A DNA stretch of 7,913 bases from F1-20-MAGs119 sp964556145 (lineage in GTDB: Bacteria; Actinomycetota; Acidimicrobiia; Acidimicrobiales; Ilumatobacteraceae), in NCBI GenBank assembly GCA_964556145.1, contig CAZKVD010000072.1:1-7913 (forward strand), in the 5' to 3' direction. Position numbers and translations under genes: made by a program. The notes below the pieces were generated by a model. That model searched no databases. It was not told the DNA's origin and saw only the letters and a program-made list of their open reading frames with translations. Numbering within the stretch: the first letter of the stretch is position 1; every line of letters begins with the position of its first letter. Shown here piece after piece: positions 1 through 6,507 of this stretch.

Positions 1-49
1 GGACGAAATGATCGCCGACTTCAACGCGCGCGTCGCTGCGCAGAATTAA
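1..49 (+). CDS. C-terminal fragment of an unidentified protein (5' partial)
   Basis: The window opens inside a reading frame, codons starting at base 2, that ends with TAA at 47-49. The visible C-terminus is DEMIADFNARVAAQN, fifteen residues with no recognisable motif, so no function can be assigned. The PLP-enzyme start codon follows only 3 bases after the stop, which suggests the two genes are in one operon. The frame is inferred from its open reading and this tight spacing; with so few codons it could be a chance frame. Confidence 0.45.
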   Translation, partial: DEMIADFNARVAAQN

Positions 50-52
50 TCG

Positions 53-1378
53 ATGCACGCTGTCGTCGCCGGTCGCCTGCGGTGCGCATCGTGCGGCACG
101 GTCGTTCCGGTTGCCACGCCGCTGTCGTGGCGCTGCCCCAACGCGGTCGATGGTGACCGTCACCACGTGTTGTTGATCGAAAGTGACGATGCCGGCGGCG
201 ACTTCGTGCCCGATCAGTCCGACAATCCCTTTGTTGCATTCCGACGCATGCTGGCCTGGGACGCCTTCGCTGCGTCCACCGGTATGGCCGACGACGATCG
301 CCGCTCCTTCATCGAGCGCACCGATGATCTGGTCGCATCGGTGGCCGGAACCGGATTCCGGTTCACGCCCGTCGCGCGCGAATCGTCGCTCTCCGATGAG
401 CTCGGCTTCGGGGCGGTCGGTGGCGTGTGGGTGAAGGACGAAACACACAACGTGGCGGGTTCGCACAAGGCGCGGCATCTGTTCACCGAATTGCTGCACC
501 TCTTGCTCGCCGAGTCCCGTGGTCTTGTGCCGTGGACTCCGGCCGCACGCCCCGAACTTGCCATCGCATCGTGCGGCAATGCGGCGATCGCGGCATCGAC
601 GCTTGCCGCCGCAGTGCGGTGGCCGATCCGTGTGTTCGTTCCGCAGTCGGCCGACGGGGTTGTTGTCGAAGCGTTGACGTCCCTCGGTGCCACGATCGAA
701 CGTTGTCCTCGACGTGACGATGATCCGCCCGGTGACCCGTGCGTGCTCCGTTTTCGCGAGCGGGTTGCCGTCGGTGCCGTGCCTTTCGGCGTGCAGGGAA
801 CCGAGAACGCGTGGTGTCTCGACGGTGGACGCGTCATCGGTTGGGAGTTTCTCCACCAACTCGGTCGCGACGCGCTCACGCACCTCGTCATCCAGGTGGG
901 TGGGGGAGCCTTCGCCGCGGGAATCGGTGAGGCATTGATGCTTGCGGGCTCGACAACGTCGCTCGTCGCAGTTCAGACCGCCGGTTGTGCGCCGCTCGAG
1001 CGCGCATGGCGCATGGCCGCATCAACCGGAGGAGCTGCGAATGCCGGTGCCCGCTGGAGCAAGTGCATGTGGCCGTGGGAATCCGAGCCGACTTCGCTTG
1101 CCGACGGAATTCTCGATGACGAAACCTACGACTGGGTCGCCGTCTGCAACGCAATGTCCGCAACACGGGGCTTTCCCGTGGTCGCTCCCGAAAGCGACGT
1201 GGTGGCGGCGTACGCGATGGCGCATCGCTGCACAACCATCGACGTGTCACCGACGGGCAGCGCCGGTTTGGCCGGGCTCATCACAATGCGTTCAACCGAT
1301 GCGATTGCCGGCGATGCCCGGGTGGGCATCGTTTTCAGTGGCATCAGACGTGGCGTGGATCTGCCGACACTTCGTTGA
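53..1378 (+). CDS. PLP-dependent enzyme, threonine synthase-like (fold type II), specificity unknown
   Basis: This 441-residue protein has the marks of the fold type II (tryptophan synthase beta) PLP family. The likely Schiff-base lysine is K139 in VAGSHKARHLF. A phosphate/substrate loop lies at SCGNAAIAAS (173-182), a glycine-rich phosphate cup at QVGGGA (281-286), and a serine/threonine-rich segment near the pyridine nitrogen at SPTGSAG (399-405). The N-terminus carries C11, C14 and C28 (RCASCG, then WRCPN), resembling the zinc-ribbon leader of long threonine synthases. The usual fourth cysteine is absent; H37 or H38 might replace it. The histidine before the lysine recalls tryptophan synthase beta (SHK/AHK) rather than the SFK of threonine synthase, so the substrate is open. 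The ATG at 53 puts the Cys motif near the start, but no Shine-Dalgarno is seen. The 3' end overlaps the convergent carbonic anhydrase gene by 35 bp. Family assignment is firm; reaction and pathway are not. Confidence 0.85.
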   Translation: MHAVVAGRLRCASCGTVVPVATPLSWRCPNAVDGDRHHVLLIESDDAGGDFVPDQSDNPFVAFRRMLAWDAFAASTGMADDDRRSFIERTDDLVASVAGTGFRFTPVARESSLSDELGFGAVGGVWVKDETHNVAGSHKARHLFTELLHLLLAESRGLVPWTPAARPELAIASCGNAAIAASTLAAAVRWPIRVFVPQSADGVVVEALTSLGATIERCPRRDDDPPGDPCVLRFRERVAVGAVPFGVQGTENAWCLDGGRVIGWEFLHQLGRDALTHLVIQVGGGAFAAGIGEALMLAGSTTSLVAVQTAGCAPLERAWRMAASTGGAANAGARWSKCMWPWESEPTSLADGILDDETYDWVAVCNAMSATRGFPVVAPESDVVAAYAMAHRCTTIDVSPTGSAGLAGLITMRSTDAIAGDARVGIVFSGIRRGVDLPTLR

Positions 1379-1880
1379 GGCGACCGTTGTCGACGTCGTA
1401 CACAAAACCGCGCACGTGATCCTTGTACTTGATGAAGGGCGAGTGCAGAAGGCGGCCGATGCTCTGGCGAACGTCGTCGTACGGATCGCGGAAGGACTCG
1501 AGCGACCACCAGGGCTTCAGGCCGCTCTCGGCGGCCAGTTCGGCATAGAAGGTCGATTCGTCGACTTTCTGCAGTCCGCAGTCGGTGTGGTGGATCAGCA
1601 CGATTTCTTTGGTGTCGAGCAGACGCTGCGACAACACCAGTGATCGCACGACGTCGTCGGTGACAACGCCGCCGGCATTTCGGATGATGTGGGCGTCACC
1701 GTGGGCGAGGCCCAACATCTGGAAGATGTCCATGCGGCTGTCCATGCAAGCCACCACGGCCAGGTGGCGACGGGGTGCAAGAGGCAAGCCGTGGTCGGCG
1801 AACTGAGTGACGAACTTCTCGTTGTTGCCGACAAGTTCGTCGGTGCTCGGTGAGAAGTCTTCTGAAGCCGGCGCGGTCAC
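1344..1880 (-). CDS. Beta-class carbonic anhydrase (Rv1284-like)
   Basis: A 178-residue cytoplasmic zinc enzyme expected to interconvert CO2 and bicarbonate. The motif VACMDSRMD gives zinc ligand C45 and the D47/R49 dyad. HHTDCG gives zinc ligands H98 and C101, and IRNAGGVVTDD (66-76) is the conserved core segment. From memory the whole chain aligns well with the small mycobacterial Rv1284 type, including the ending RGFVYDVDNGRLNEV. The start is GTG at 1880. The next in-frame methionine is M46 inside the active site, so the N-terminus must lie upstream of it. An AGGCAG at 1895-1890 is a weak ribosome binding site. Alternatively CAGAAT at 1892-1887 sits where a -10 box of a leaderless mRNA would be; neither is strong. 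The gene is divergent from clpP and converges on the PLP-enzyme gene, sharing 35 bp and leaving no room for an intergenic terminator. Confidence 0.93.
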   Translation of the reverse strand: MTAPASEDFSPSTDELVGNNEKFVTQFADHGLPLAPRRHLAVVACMDSRMDIFQMLGLAHGDAHIIRNAGGVVTDDVVRSLVLSQRLLDTKEIVLIHHTDCGLQKVDESTFYAELAAESGLKPWWSLESFRDPYDDVRQSIGRLLHSPFIKYKDHVRGFVYDVDNGRLNEVSADPRHV

Positions 1881-1924
1881 TGCGTCATTCTGCCTGAAGT
1901 GGGCCCCGAACCGAAAAGCCCCAC

Positions 1925-1930
1925 TAACCT
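1925..1930 (+). promoter_or_regulatory. Possible -10 box for a leaderless clpP transcript
   Basis: TAACCT fits the actinobacterial -10 pattern TANNNT and ends 7 bases before the ATG at 1938. Transcription could therefore start at or next to the A of the start codon. There is no Shine-Dalgarno sequence in front of that ATG, which agrees with a leaderless message, and no -35 element is evident. The box matches only a loose consensus, so this is an inference from spacing. Confidence 0.3.
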
Positions 1931-1937
1931 CACGCCC

Positions 1938-2549
1938 ATGACGACGTCGATGCCATTCCCGTCCGCTTCGGTTCCCTCTTTCGATGCCGGGTCGGGCGAC
2001 CCGCGGTTCGACGTGTTCGGCCGCTTGATGAAGAACCGCGTCGTCATGCTGGGTACCGACGTCAATGACGACATGGCCAATCAGATCTGTGCGCAGCTCC
2101 TCTATCTCGAGGGTGAAGACCCGAACGCCGACATCTGGCTCTACATCAACAGTCCCGGCGGTTCAATCACCGCAGGAATGGCCATCTACGACACGATGCA
2201 GTTCGTCTCGTGCGACATCGCCACCGTGTGCATGGGTCTTGCTGCGTCGATGGGTCAGTTCCTCCTGACCGCGGGAACCCAGGGCAAGCGCTACACGTTG
2301 CCGAATGCGCGCATCATGATGCACCAGCCTCTCGCCGGTCTTCGCGGCCAAGCCACCGACATCGCGATTCAGGCCGAGCAGCTGGCTCACATCAAGCGCA
2401 AGATGGCCGAACTCACGTCGTTCCACTCGGGCAAGCCGATCGAGCAGATCCAAACCGACAGCGAGCGCGACCGCTGGTTCACGGCCGAAGAGGCCCAGCA
2501 GTACGGTCTCGTCGACAAGGTCATTGTGAAGCGGGGGGAAATCCGCTGA
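1938..2549 (+). CDS. clpP: ATP-dependent Clp protease proteolytic subunit, ClpP1-like
   Basis: ClpP is the serine-protease subunit of the Clp machine. It forms double heptameric barrels that degrade proteins fed in by ClpX or ClpC in the cytoplasm. The 203-residue product (family about 195-210) has the full triad: S104 in GLAASMGQ, H129 in MMHQP and D178 in SERDRW. The oxyanion-loop motif YINSPGGSITAGMAIYDTM is also present. The motif CDIAT, the AASMG nucleophile elbow and DRWFTAEEA resemble mycobacterial ClpP1 rather than ClpP2. A longer frame opens at GTG 1899 and would add 13 residues. I chose ATG 1938 because it gives a normal family N-terminus and lies just behind a possible -10 box. Neither start has a Shine-Dalgarno. 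Neither trigger factor nor clpX is visible beside it; the carbonic anhydrase lies upstream and the sequence gap downstream, so a clpP2 or clpX neighbour cannot be excluded. Confidence 0.96.
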   Translation: MTTSMPFPSASVPSFDAGSGDPRFDVFGRLMKNRVVMLGTDVNDDMANQICAQLLYLEGEDPNADIWLYINSPGGSITAGMAIYDTMQFVSCDIATVCMGLAASMGQFLLTAGTQGKRYTLPNARIMMHQPLAGLRGQATDIAIQAEQLAHIKRKMAELTSFHSGKPIEQIQTDSERDRWFTAEEAQQYGLVDKVIVKRGEIR

Positions 2550-2561
2550 GGTCGACGCCGC

Positions 2562-2571
2562 NNNNNNNNNN
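2562..2571. other. Assembly gap (10 N)
   Basis: Ten consecutive undetermined bases start 12 bases after the clpP stop. A run of exactly ten is commonly a scaffolding placeholder, so the true distance may be anything. Reading frames that run across it are meaningless. The clpP and lipoprotein sides should not be assumed to be neighbours, and the 3' end of the lipoprotein gene is lost here. Confidence 0.97.
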
Positions 2572-2947
2572 TGTCCTGCACCCACTGAAGGGCCCGCGCG
2601 GCTGCCTTGTTTGCCTGCAAGGCCTCTTTCGTGAAGGTCTCGACTGCTTCGGCGTTCGCCACGTTCAGTTTCGACGCGCTCTCGAGCACTGACGTCAACT
2701 TCGCCCAGTCATCGGCGACGGCGGTCGGTGCCACTTCGCCGATCCGCTGGTACCGCGAGACCAACACGTCGACATCCGACTGAGTGACCGGTGTGGCGCC
2801 GAGTCCGGGCATCTCGCGTTCCAGTTGACGACAGAAGTTCGTCGCGGTTCTGTTGGTGTCGCCACATGCCGCGATGCCGATGACGGCAAGCGCGAGGCAA
2901 ATTGCCGACATTGTCGTACGCCGACACACATGGGGAAGAAGTCGCAT
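2572..2947 (-). CDS. Putative lipoprotein, C-terminus cut by the assembly gap
   Basis: The visible 125 residues begin with a lipoprotein signal peptide. It has a basic n-region (MRLLPHVCRR), a hydrophobic stretch and the lipobox IAAC, with the lipidated cysteine at C28. The product is therefore expected on the outer face of the cytoplasmic membrane. The mature part starts CGDTNRTATNFCRQLE, a pattern seen in small actinobacterial lipoproteins. It continues as an apparently helical, alanine-rich segment (about 55-122) with no enzymatic motif. I do not recognise a function. Start choice is uncertain: ATG 2965 would give a longer leader, while ATG 2911 would remove the basic n-region. ATG 2947 gives the most normal signal peptide, though no clear Shine-Dalgarno precedes it. 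The frame is open up to the Ns, so the stop codon is not seen. The gene is divergent from comM with 61 bp between starts. Confidence 0.75.
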
Positions 2948-2974
2948 GCACGTCACCGACTTCATCTTTTCACA

Positions 2975-2990
2975 GCGGGTCGAATCCCGT
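2975..2990 (+). other. Short hairpin in the comM upstream region
   Basis: GCGGG-TCGAAT-CCCGT can form a five-pair stem (one G-T pair) with a six-base loop. It lies 5 bases before the comM Shine-Dalgarno, in the divergent lipoprotein/comM spacer. It resembles a tRNA T-arm lacking one T, but no matching acceptor or other arms are present. It might modulate ribosome access to comM or be fortuitous. Confidence 0.3.
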
Positions 2991-2995
2991 CGGTC

Positions 2996-3001
2996 AGGAG
3001 G
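2996..3001 (+). promoter_or_regulatory. Shine-Dalgarno of comM
   Basis: AGGAGG is a full match to the anti-Shine-Dalgarno core and sits 7 bases before GTG 3009. It fixes the comM start against the longer reading frame that opens at 2853. It is one of only two strong ribosome binding sites in the window, the other preceding rpsB. Confidence 0.85.
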
Positions 3002-3008
3002 CCTCAAC

Positions 3009-4505
3009 GTGTTCGCAAGCATCAATTCGGCGACGTTGTTCGGAATCGAGGGTGCTCCGGTGTCGGTCGAGGTGCACATCGGCACGGGTCTTCCCGGTTT
3101 CAGCGTCGTCGGTCTTCCCGACGAGGCTTGTCGTGAATCTCGTGACCGTGTTCGCGCGGCGTTGTTGTCGAGTGGTTTCGAGTGGCCGAACCGCCGTATC
3201 ACCGTGAACCTTGCGCCGAGCGACCGACGCAAGGGTGGCTCCGGTCTCGACCTTGCACTGGCGATCGGAATCCTCGTGGCCCAGGGCAAAATCGACCAGT
3301 TGGCAACCGAAGGAATCGGCTTCGTGGCCGAGCTCGGCCTCGACGGTTCGTTGAAGTCGGTACCGGGAACCGCGCCGCTCGTTGCCGCGATGCGTCAGTT
3401 GCACGTGGTCGTGGCCGCGTCGGGCGGACCCGACGCGACGGTTGCCGCACCACGCCGAACAAGTGTTGCCGGCTGTCTCGGCGACGTCGTGCTCGCGCTC
3501 CAGCGTCACATCGAATGGCGTGAGCCCGTGCCGCATGTCGGCTTCGCGAATCCCATCCCGACCGCCGACATGGGTGACGTGCGCGGCCAACCCGTTGCAC
3601 GTCGCGCGGCCGAGGTGGCGGCCGCCGGAGCGCACAACTTGTTGCTGGTCGGTGGGCCGGGCGGTGGCAAGACGATGCTCGCCGAGCGCATCACCGGCCT
3701 GCTGCCGGTGCTCGACGGCAACGACGCGCTGACCGCAACGATGATCCGCTCGGCGGCGGGCGAACGTTCGGGCGGCCTCGTGCGCACGCCACCGTTCCGC
3801 GCACCGCATCACAGCACGTCGATGATTGCAATGGTGGGTGGCGGCTCGGGCGTCGTGCGACCCGGCGAGGTGTCGTTGGCGCACGGAGGCGTGTTGTTTC
3901 TCGACGAAGTCGGAGAGTTCGCACCGACGGTTCTCGACGCGCTCCGCCAGCCACTCGAAAGTGGCGAGGTGCACCTGGCCCGATCGGGAACTGCAGTGAC
4001 GATGCCCGCAAGGTTTCTGCTCGTCGGGGCAACGAATCCGTGTCCATGCGGCGGGGGCGGTCCCGGTGCGTGCGTGTGCAACGACACGGCCCGTCAGCGC
4101 TATTTACGGCGACTCTCGGGACCGTTGCTCGATCGGTTCGATCTTCGCGTTGCGGTCGCAGCGACGTCACCCATCGATCTCGTCGACACCGAACCCGCCG
4201 AATCGTCGGCGCTCATCCGTCGTCGTGTCGACGCAGCGCGTGAGGTGGCCGACGCGCGACAGGGAAAAGCGAATTCGCGGTTGTCGAGCGCCGAGCTCGA
4301 CGAGTTCGCTCCGTTGTCCGTCGCCGCGCGGTCGTTGTTGTTGGCAGAGCTCGAAGCGGGCCGCCTGACGGGCCGTGGCTTTCATCGTGTGCGTCGCGTG
4401 GCACGCACGATTGCGGATCTTGCGGGAGACGTCGTGGCCGACGTGGCTGCCGATCATGTGCACGAGGCCATTGCCTTGCGCGCGCGGGTGGGTGCCACGC
4501 GATGA
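3009..4505 (+). CDS. comM: ComM/YifB family AAA+ ATPase (Mg-chelatase-like)
   Basis: The ComM/YifB family is related to magnesium chelatase subunit I but is not a chelatase. In Vibrio, ComM is a hexameric helicase that promotes branch migration when transforming DNA is integrated. The 498-residue product matches the usual length of about 500. Its N-terminal ChlI-type domain (1-165) begins MFASINSATLFGIEG and contains GLPGFSVVGLPDEACRESRD. The AAA+ core has Walker A GGPGGGKT (215-222), Walker B GVLFLDE (294-300) and an arginine-finger region LLDRFD (373-378). A cysteine cluster CPCGGGGPGACVC (C345, C347, C355, C357) is typical of the family and may bind metal. A C-terminal chelatase-like domain spans about 400-490. 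The GTG start is set by the AGGAGG at 2996 and by agreement with the family N-terminus. The 3' end overlaps dprA as ATGA. A yraN gene, often found upstream in this block, is not seen here. Confidence 0.95.
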   Translation: MFASINSATLFGIEGAPVSVEVHIGTGLPGFSVVGLPDEACRESRDRVRAALLSSGFEWPNRRITVNLAPSDRRKGGSGLDLALAIGILVAQGKIDQLATEGIGFVAELGLDGSLKSVPGTAPLVAAMRQLHVVVAASGGPDATVAAPRRTSVAGCLGDVVLALQRHIEWREPVPHVGFANPIPTADMGDVRGQPVARRAAEVAAAGAHNLLLVGGPGGGKTMLAERITGLLPVLDGNDALTATMIRSAAGERSGGLVRTPPFRAPHHSTSMIAMVGGGSGVVRPGEVSLAHGGVLFLDEVGEFAPTVLDALRQPLESGEVHLARSGTAVTMPARFLLVGATNPCPCGGGGPGACVCNDTARQRYLRRLSGPLLDRFDLRVAVAATSPIDLVDTEPAESSALIRRRVDAAREVADARQGKANSRLSSAELDEFAPLSVAARSLLLAELEAGRLTGRGFHRVRRVARTIADLAGDVVADVAADHVHEAIALRARVGATR

Positions 4506-5614
4506 ACGATCTTCCTGATTGGGCCTACGCGGCGGCGCTCGGTGCCGTCCCGGGCTGTGGTTCCACGATGGCGTTCCGACTTCTCGTTCTGCACGACGCG
4601 CCCGACGCCTACGACAGGGCCGTTGACATCGCGCACGCGCAGGGCGCACGCGTCGACGCCGGTCTCGTTGCCGACGTCCACGATCGTTGCGCGGCGGCTG
4701 GCGTCGGTGTCTCGTACGTTCGCCAGCCGGGCTTCCCGTTGGTACTGACGGCGAACCCGGCGCCGTGCGGTGTGTTCTTCTTCCGTGGTGATCTCTCGCT
4801 CGTGGCGGGGCGACGCGTCGGCATCGTGGGTACGCGCACACCGACACCATCGGGTGTCTACACCGCGCGCGAAATCGCCGAGGGGCTGTCGTTGGCCGAC
4901 GTTCACGTTGTGTCCGGACTGGCAAAAGGCATCGATGGTGCGGCCCATGACGGCGTTCGTGGTGCAGTCGACGAACAAGGTGCATCGGGTCGCGCGATTG
5001 CGGTCGTCGGAAGCGGACTCGATGTGGTGTACCCGCGCGCAAATGCTTCGTTGTGGGAGTGGGTGGGGGAAACGGGTCTGTTGGTCTCGGAGTACCTGCC
5101 GGGTGCCACGGCCGAACCCCATCACTTTCCGCGCCGCAACCGCATCATCGCTGCGCTGTCGGAAGTCGTCGTCGTTGTCGAGTCACGCGAATCGGGTGGG
5201 TCGATGTCGACGGTTCGTCAGGCAATCGAACGTCAGCGCGACGTGCTTGCAGTTCCGGGTTCTCCCCGCGTCGCCAGTTCGGCGGGCACGAATCTTTTGA
5301 TCCAACAAGGTTGTGGAGCAGTGACCTGTGCCGCCGACGTTCTGTCGGCGCTCGCGCTCGACCATCGGTACGCCGACGTCCTCGGCCGCGATCAGCGCAC
5401 GGCACCCGATGCACGTGACGTCGTCGTTCTCGAGGCATGCAGCCACGGACCCGTGACGCTCGACCAGTTGATGCTCGCGACCGGTTGGTCGATCACCGAT
5501 CTCGCCGTCAGCCTCGGGCGTCTCGAGGCAACGGGATGGGTGATGGAGGAGGCCGGCTGGTGGGAGGCTCTACTGTTGAGACGTGGGCGGCACGCGGGCG
5601 AGCGCATTTCGTGA
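4502..5614 (+). CDS. dprA: DNA processing protein DprA
   Basis: DprA binds incoming single-stranded DNA in natural transformation and loads RecA on it; the family is also widespread in species not known to be competent. The 370-residue protein has an N-terminal helical region (about 5-70) and a Rossmann-like DNA-binding core (about 75-285). Core motifs are GIVGTRTPTPSG (R112), SGLAKGIDGAAH (K142), GSGLDVVYP, HFPRRNRIIAALS, SGGSMSTVRQA, VLAVPGS and GTNLLIQQG. A C-terminal winged helix follows (about 304-350, VTLDQLMLATGWSITDLAVSLGRL). R112 and K142 correspond to the positions used for ssDNA contact in studied DprA proteins. The start ATG overlaps the comM stop (ATGA at 4502-4505), the usual sign of translational coupling, and the 3' end overlaps xerC by 32 bp. 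No defect is visible. Competence itself cannot be concluded, since no uptake genes are in the window. Confidence 0.96.
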   Translation: MNDLPDWAYAAALGAVPGCGSTMAFRLLVLHDAPDAYDRAVDIAHAQGARVDAGLVADVHDRCAAAGVGVSYVRQPGFPLVLTANPAPCGVFFFRGDLSLVAGRRVGIVGTRTPTPSGVYTAREIAEGLSLADVHVVSGLAKGIDGAAHDGVRGAVDEQGASGRAIAVVGSGLDVVYPRANASLWEWVGETGLLVSEYLPGATAEPHHFPRRNRIIAALSEVVVVVESRESGGSMSTVRQAIERQRDVLAVPGSPRVASSAGTNLLIQQGCGAVTCAADVLSALALDHRYADVLGRDQRTAPDARDVVVLEACSHGPVTLDQLMLATGWSITDLAVSLGRLEATGWVMEEAGWWEALLLRRGRHAGERIS

Positions 5615-6497
5615 CTGGCGCCTCGACGACTTCATCGGGTCGCTGACCTCGGCGTCGGACAACACACGTCTCGCCTACGAAACCGACGTCGTTCAGTTCG
5701 CCGAATGGGCGGCCGACAACGGGGCAAAGAAACCGACCACGGTCACCCGCGCCCTCGTCAAGCAGTACCTCGCCCACCTCACCCGCAGCGATCATGCCAA
5801 GCGCACGGTCGCCCGCAAACTTGCCGCGCTCCGTCGTTACTTCGGCTGGCTCGTGCGTGAGTCGTCCGAAGGGGCGCGCAAGTTCGCGAATCCCACCGTT
5901 GGTGTGCGCTCGCCCCACGGAGAGGGCCGGCTACCGCGCGTCCTCGGGGCAGATCAACTCGACGCGCTGCTGACCGGAAGCCAACTGCAGGGCGACGATC
6001 CGCCCTGGCGCCTGGCCCGCGACACCGCGGTGGTCGAGTTGCTGTACGGCAGCGGTTTGCGTGTGAGTGAATTGTGCACGCTGACGCTCGCCAGTCTCGA
6101 CCTGCGCACCGCCGCAGCCACGGTGTGGGGCAAGGGCTCGAAGGAACGTCGCGTGCCACTCAGCCCACCGTGTCTCGTTGCAGTCGAAGAGTGGATGAAG
6201 TTGCGCAGCGAGATCACCGATGTGACGGGAATGGCGTCGCCGATGTTCGTCAACGGACGGGGGAGAGCGCTGACTCCGCGTGACGTACGACGAATTCTCG
6301 ACCGTCGCGCAATCGATCCAACGCACCCGCACGCTCTGCGCCACACGTTTGCCACTCACTTGCTCGACAACGGTGCCGATCTTCGCGCGGTGCAGGAACT
6401 GCTGGGTCACTCCAGTGTCGCCACGACACAGCGTTACACGCACGTCAGCAAGGAGCGACTGCAGTCCGCCTATCTCTCTTCGCACCCGCGAGCCTGA
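5583..6497 (+). CDS. xerC: Tyrosine recombinase XerC
   Basis: A Xer tyrosine recombinase, expected to resolve chromosome dimers at dif, usually together with XerD. The 304-residue product has the N-terminal SAM-like core-binding domain (about 10-95) and the C-terminal catalytic domain. All six active-site residues are present: R160 in GSGLRVSEL, K184 in WGKGSKERRVPL, H250 and R253 in HPHALRHTFATH, H276 in LLGHSSV and nucleophile Y285 in TTQRYTHV. Length is normal for Xer proteins (about 300). The start must be GTG 5583: a TGA in the same frame lies at 5577-5579, and no other ATG or GTG occurs before the conserved N-terminal helix. It therefore overlaps dprA by 32 bp. GGGAGG at 5562-5567 is rather far (15 bases) for a ribosome binding site, so coupling to dprA is likely. 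XerC rather than XerD is chosen from the known dprA-xerC neighbourhood in actinobacteria; sequence alone does not separate them. Confidence 0.93.
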   Translation: MGGTRASAFRDWRLDDFIGSLTSASDNTRLAYETDVVQFAEWAADNGAKKPTTVTRALVKQYLAHLTRSDHAKRTVARKLAALRRYFGWLVRESSEGARKFANPTVGVRSPHGEGRLPRVLGADQLDALLTGSQLQGDDPPWRLARDTAVVELLYGSGLRVSELCTLTLASLDLRTAAATVWGKGSKERRVPLSPPCLVAVEEWMKLRSEITDVTGMASPMFVNGRGRALTPRDVRRILDRRAIDPTHPHALRHTFATHLLDNGADLRAVQELLGHSSVATTQRYTHVSKERLQSAYLSSHPRA

Positions 6498-6507
6498 GCA
6501 GAACCAC

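Noticed and set aside
2920..3000. tRNA gene or remnant suggested by CGGGTCGAATCCCG
   Set aside because: The loop has six bases instead of seven, and no pairing acceptor, D-arm or anticodon arm can be found at the right distances.
2853..3008. N-terminal extension of comM by 52 codons
   Set aside because: The extension is antisense to the lipoprotein gene and absent from the family. GTG 3009 has a perfect AGGAGG 7 bases upstream and begins the conserved FASINSATLFGIEG.
2387..3289. A 300-residue minus-strand reading frame spanning clpP, the gap and comM
   Set aside because: It is continuous only because ten Ns are read as codons. Its two ends are antisense to clpP and comM; only the lipoprotein part (2572-2947) looks real.
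2994..3974. 326-residue minus-strand reading frame
   Set aside because: It is antisense to the well supported comM and has no domain or motif.
5332..5350. Seven-pair hairpin CGCCGAC/GTCGGCG inside dprA
   Set aside because: It lies in the middle of conserved coding sequence without a T-run; such palindromes arise by chance at this GC content.
5583..6497. Xer-like recombinase as an integrase of a mobile element
   Set aside because: Length, motifs and the housekeeping neighbours (dprA, sigma factor, rpsB) fit chromosomal XerC. No attachment-site repeats, tRNA or phage genes are seen.
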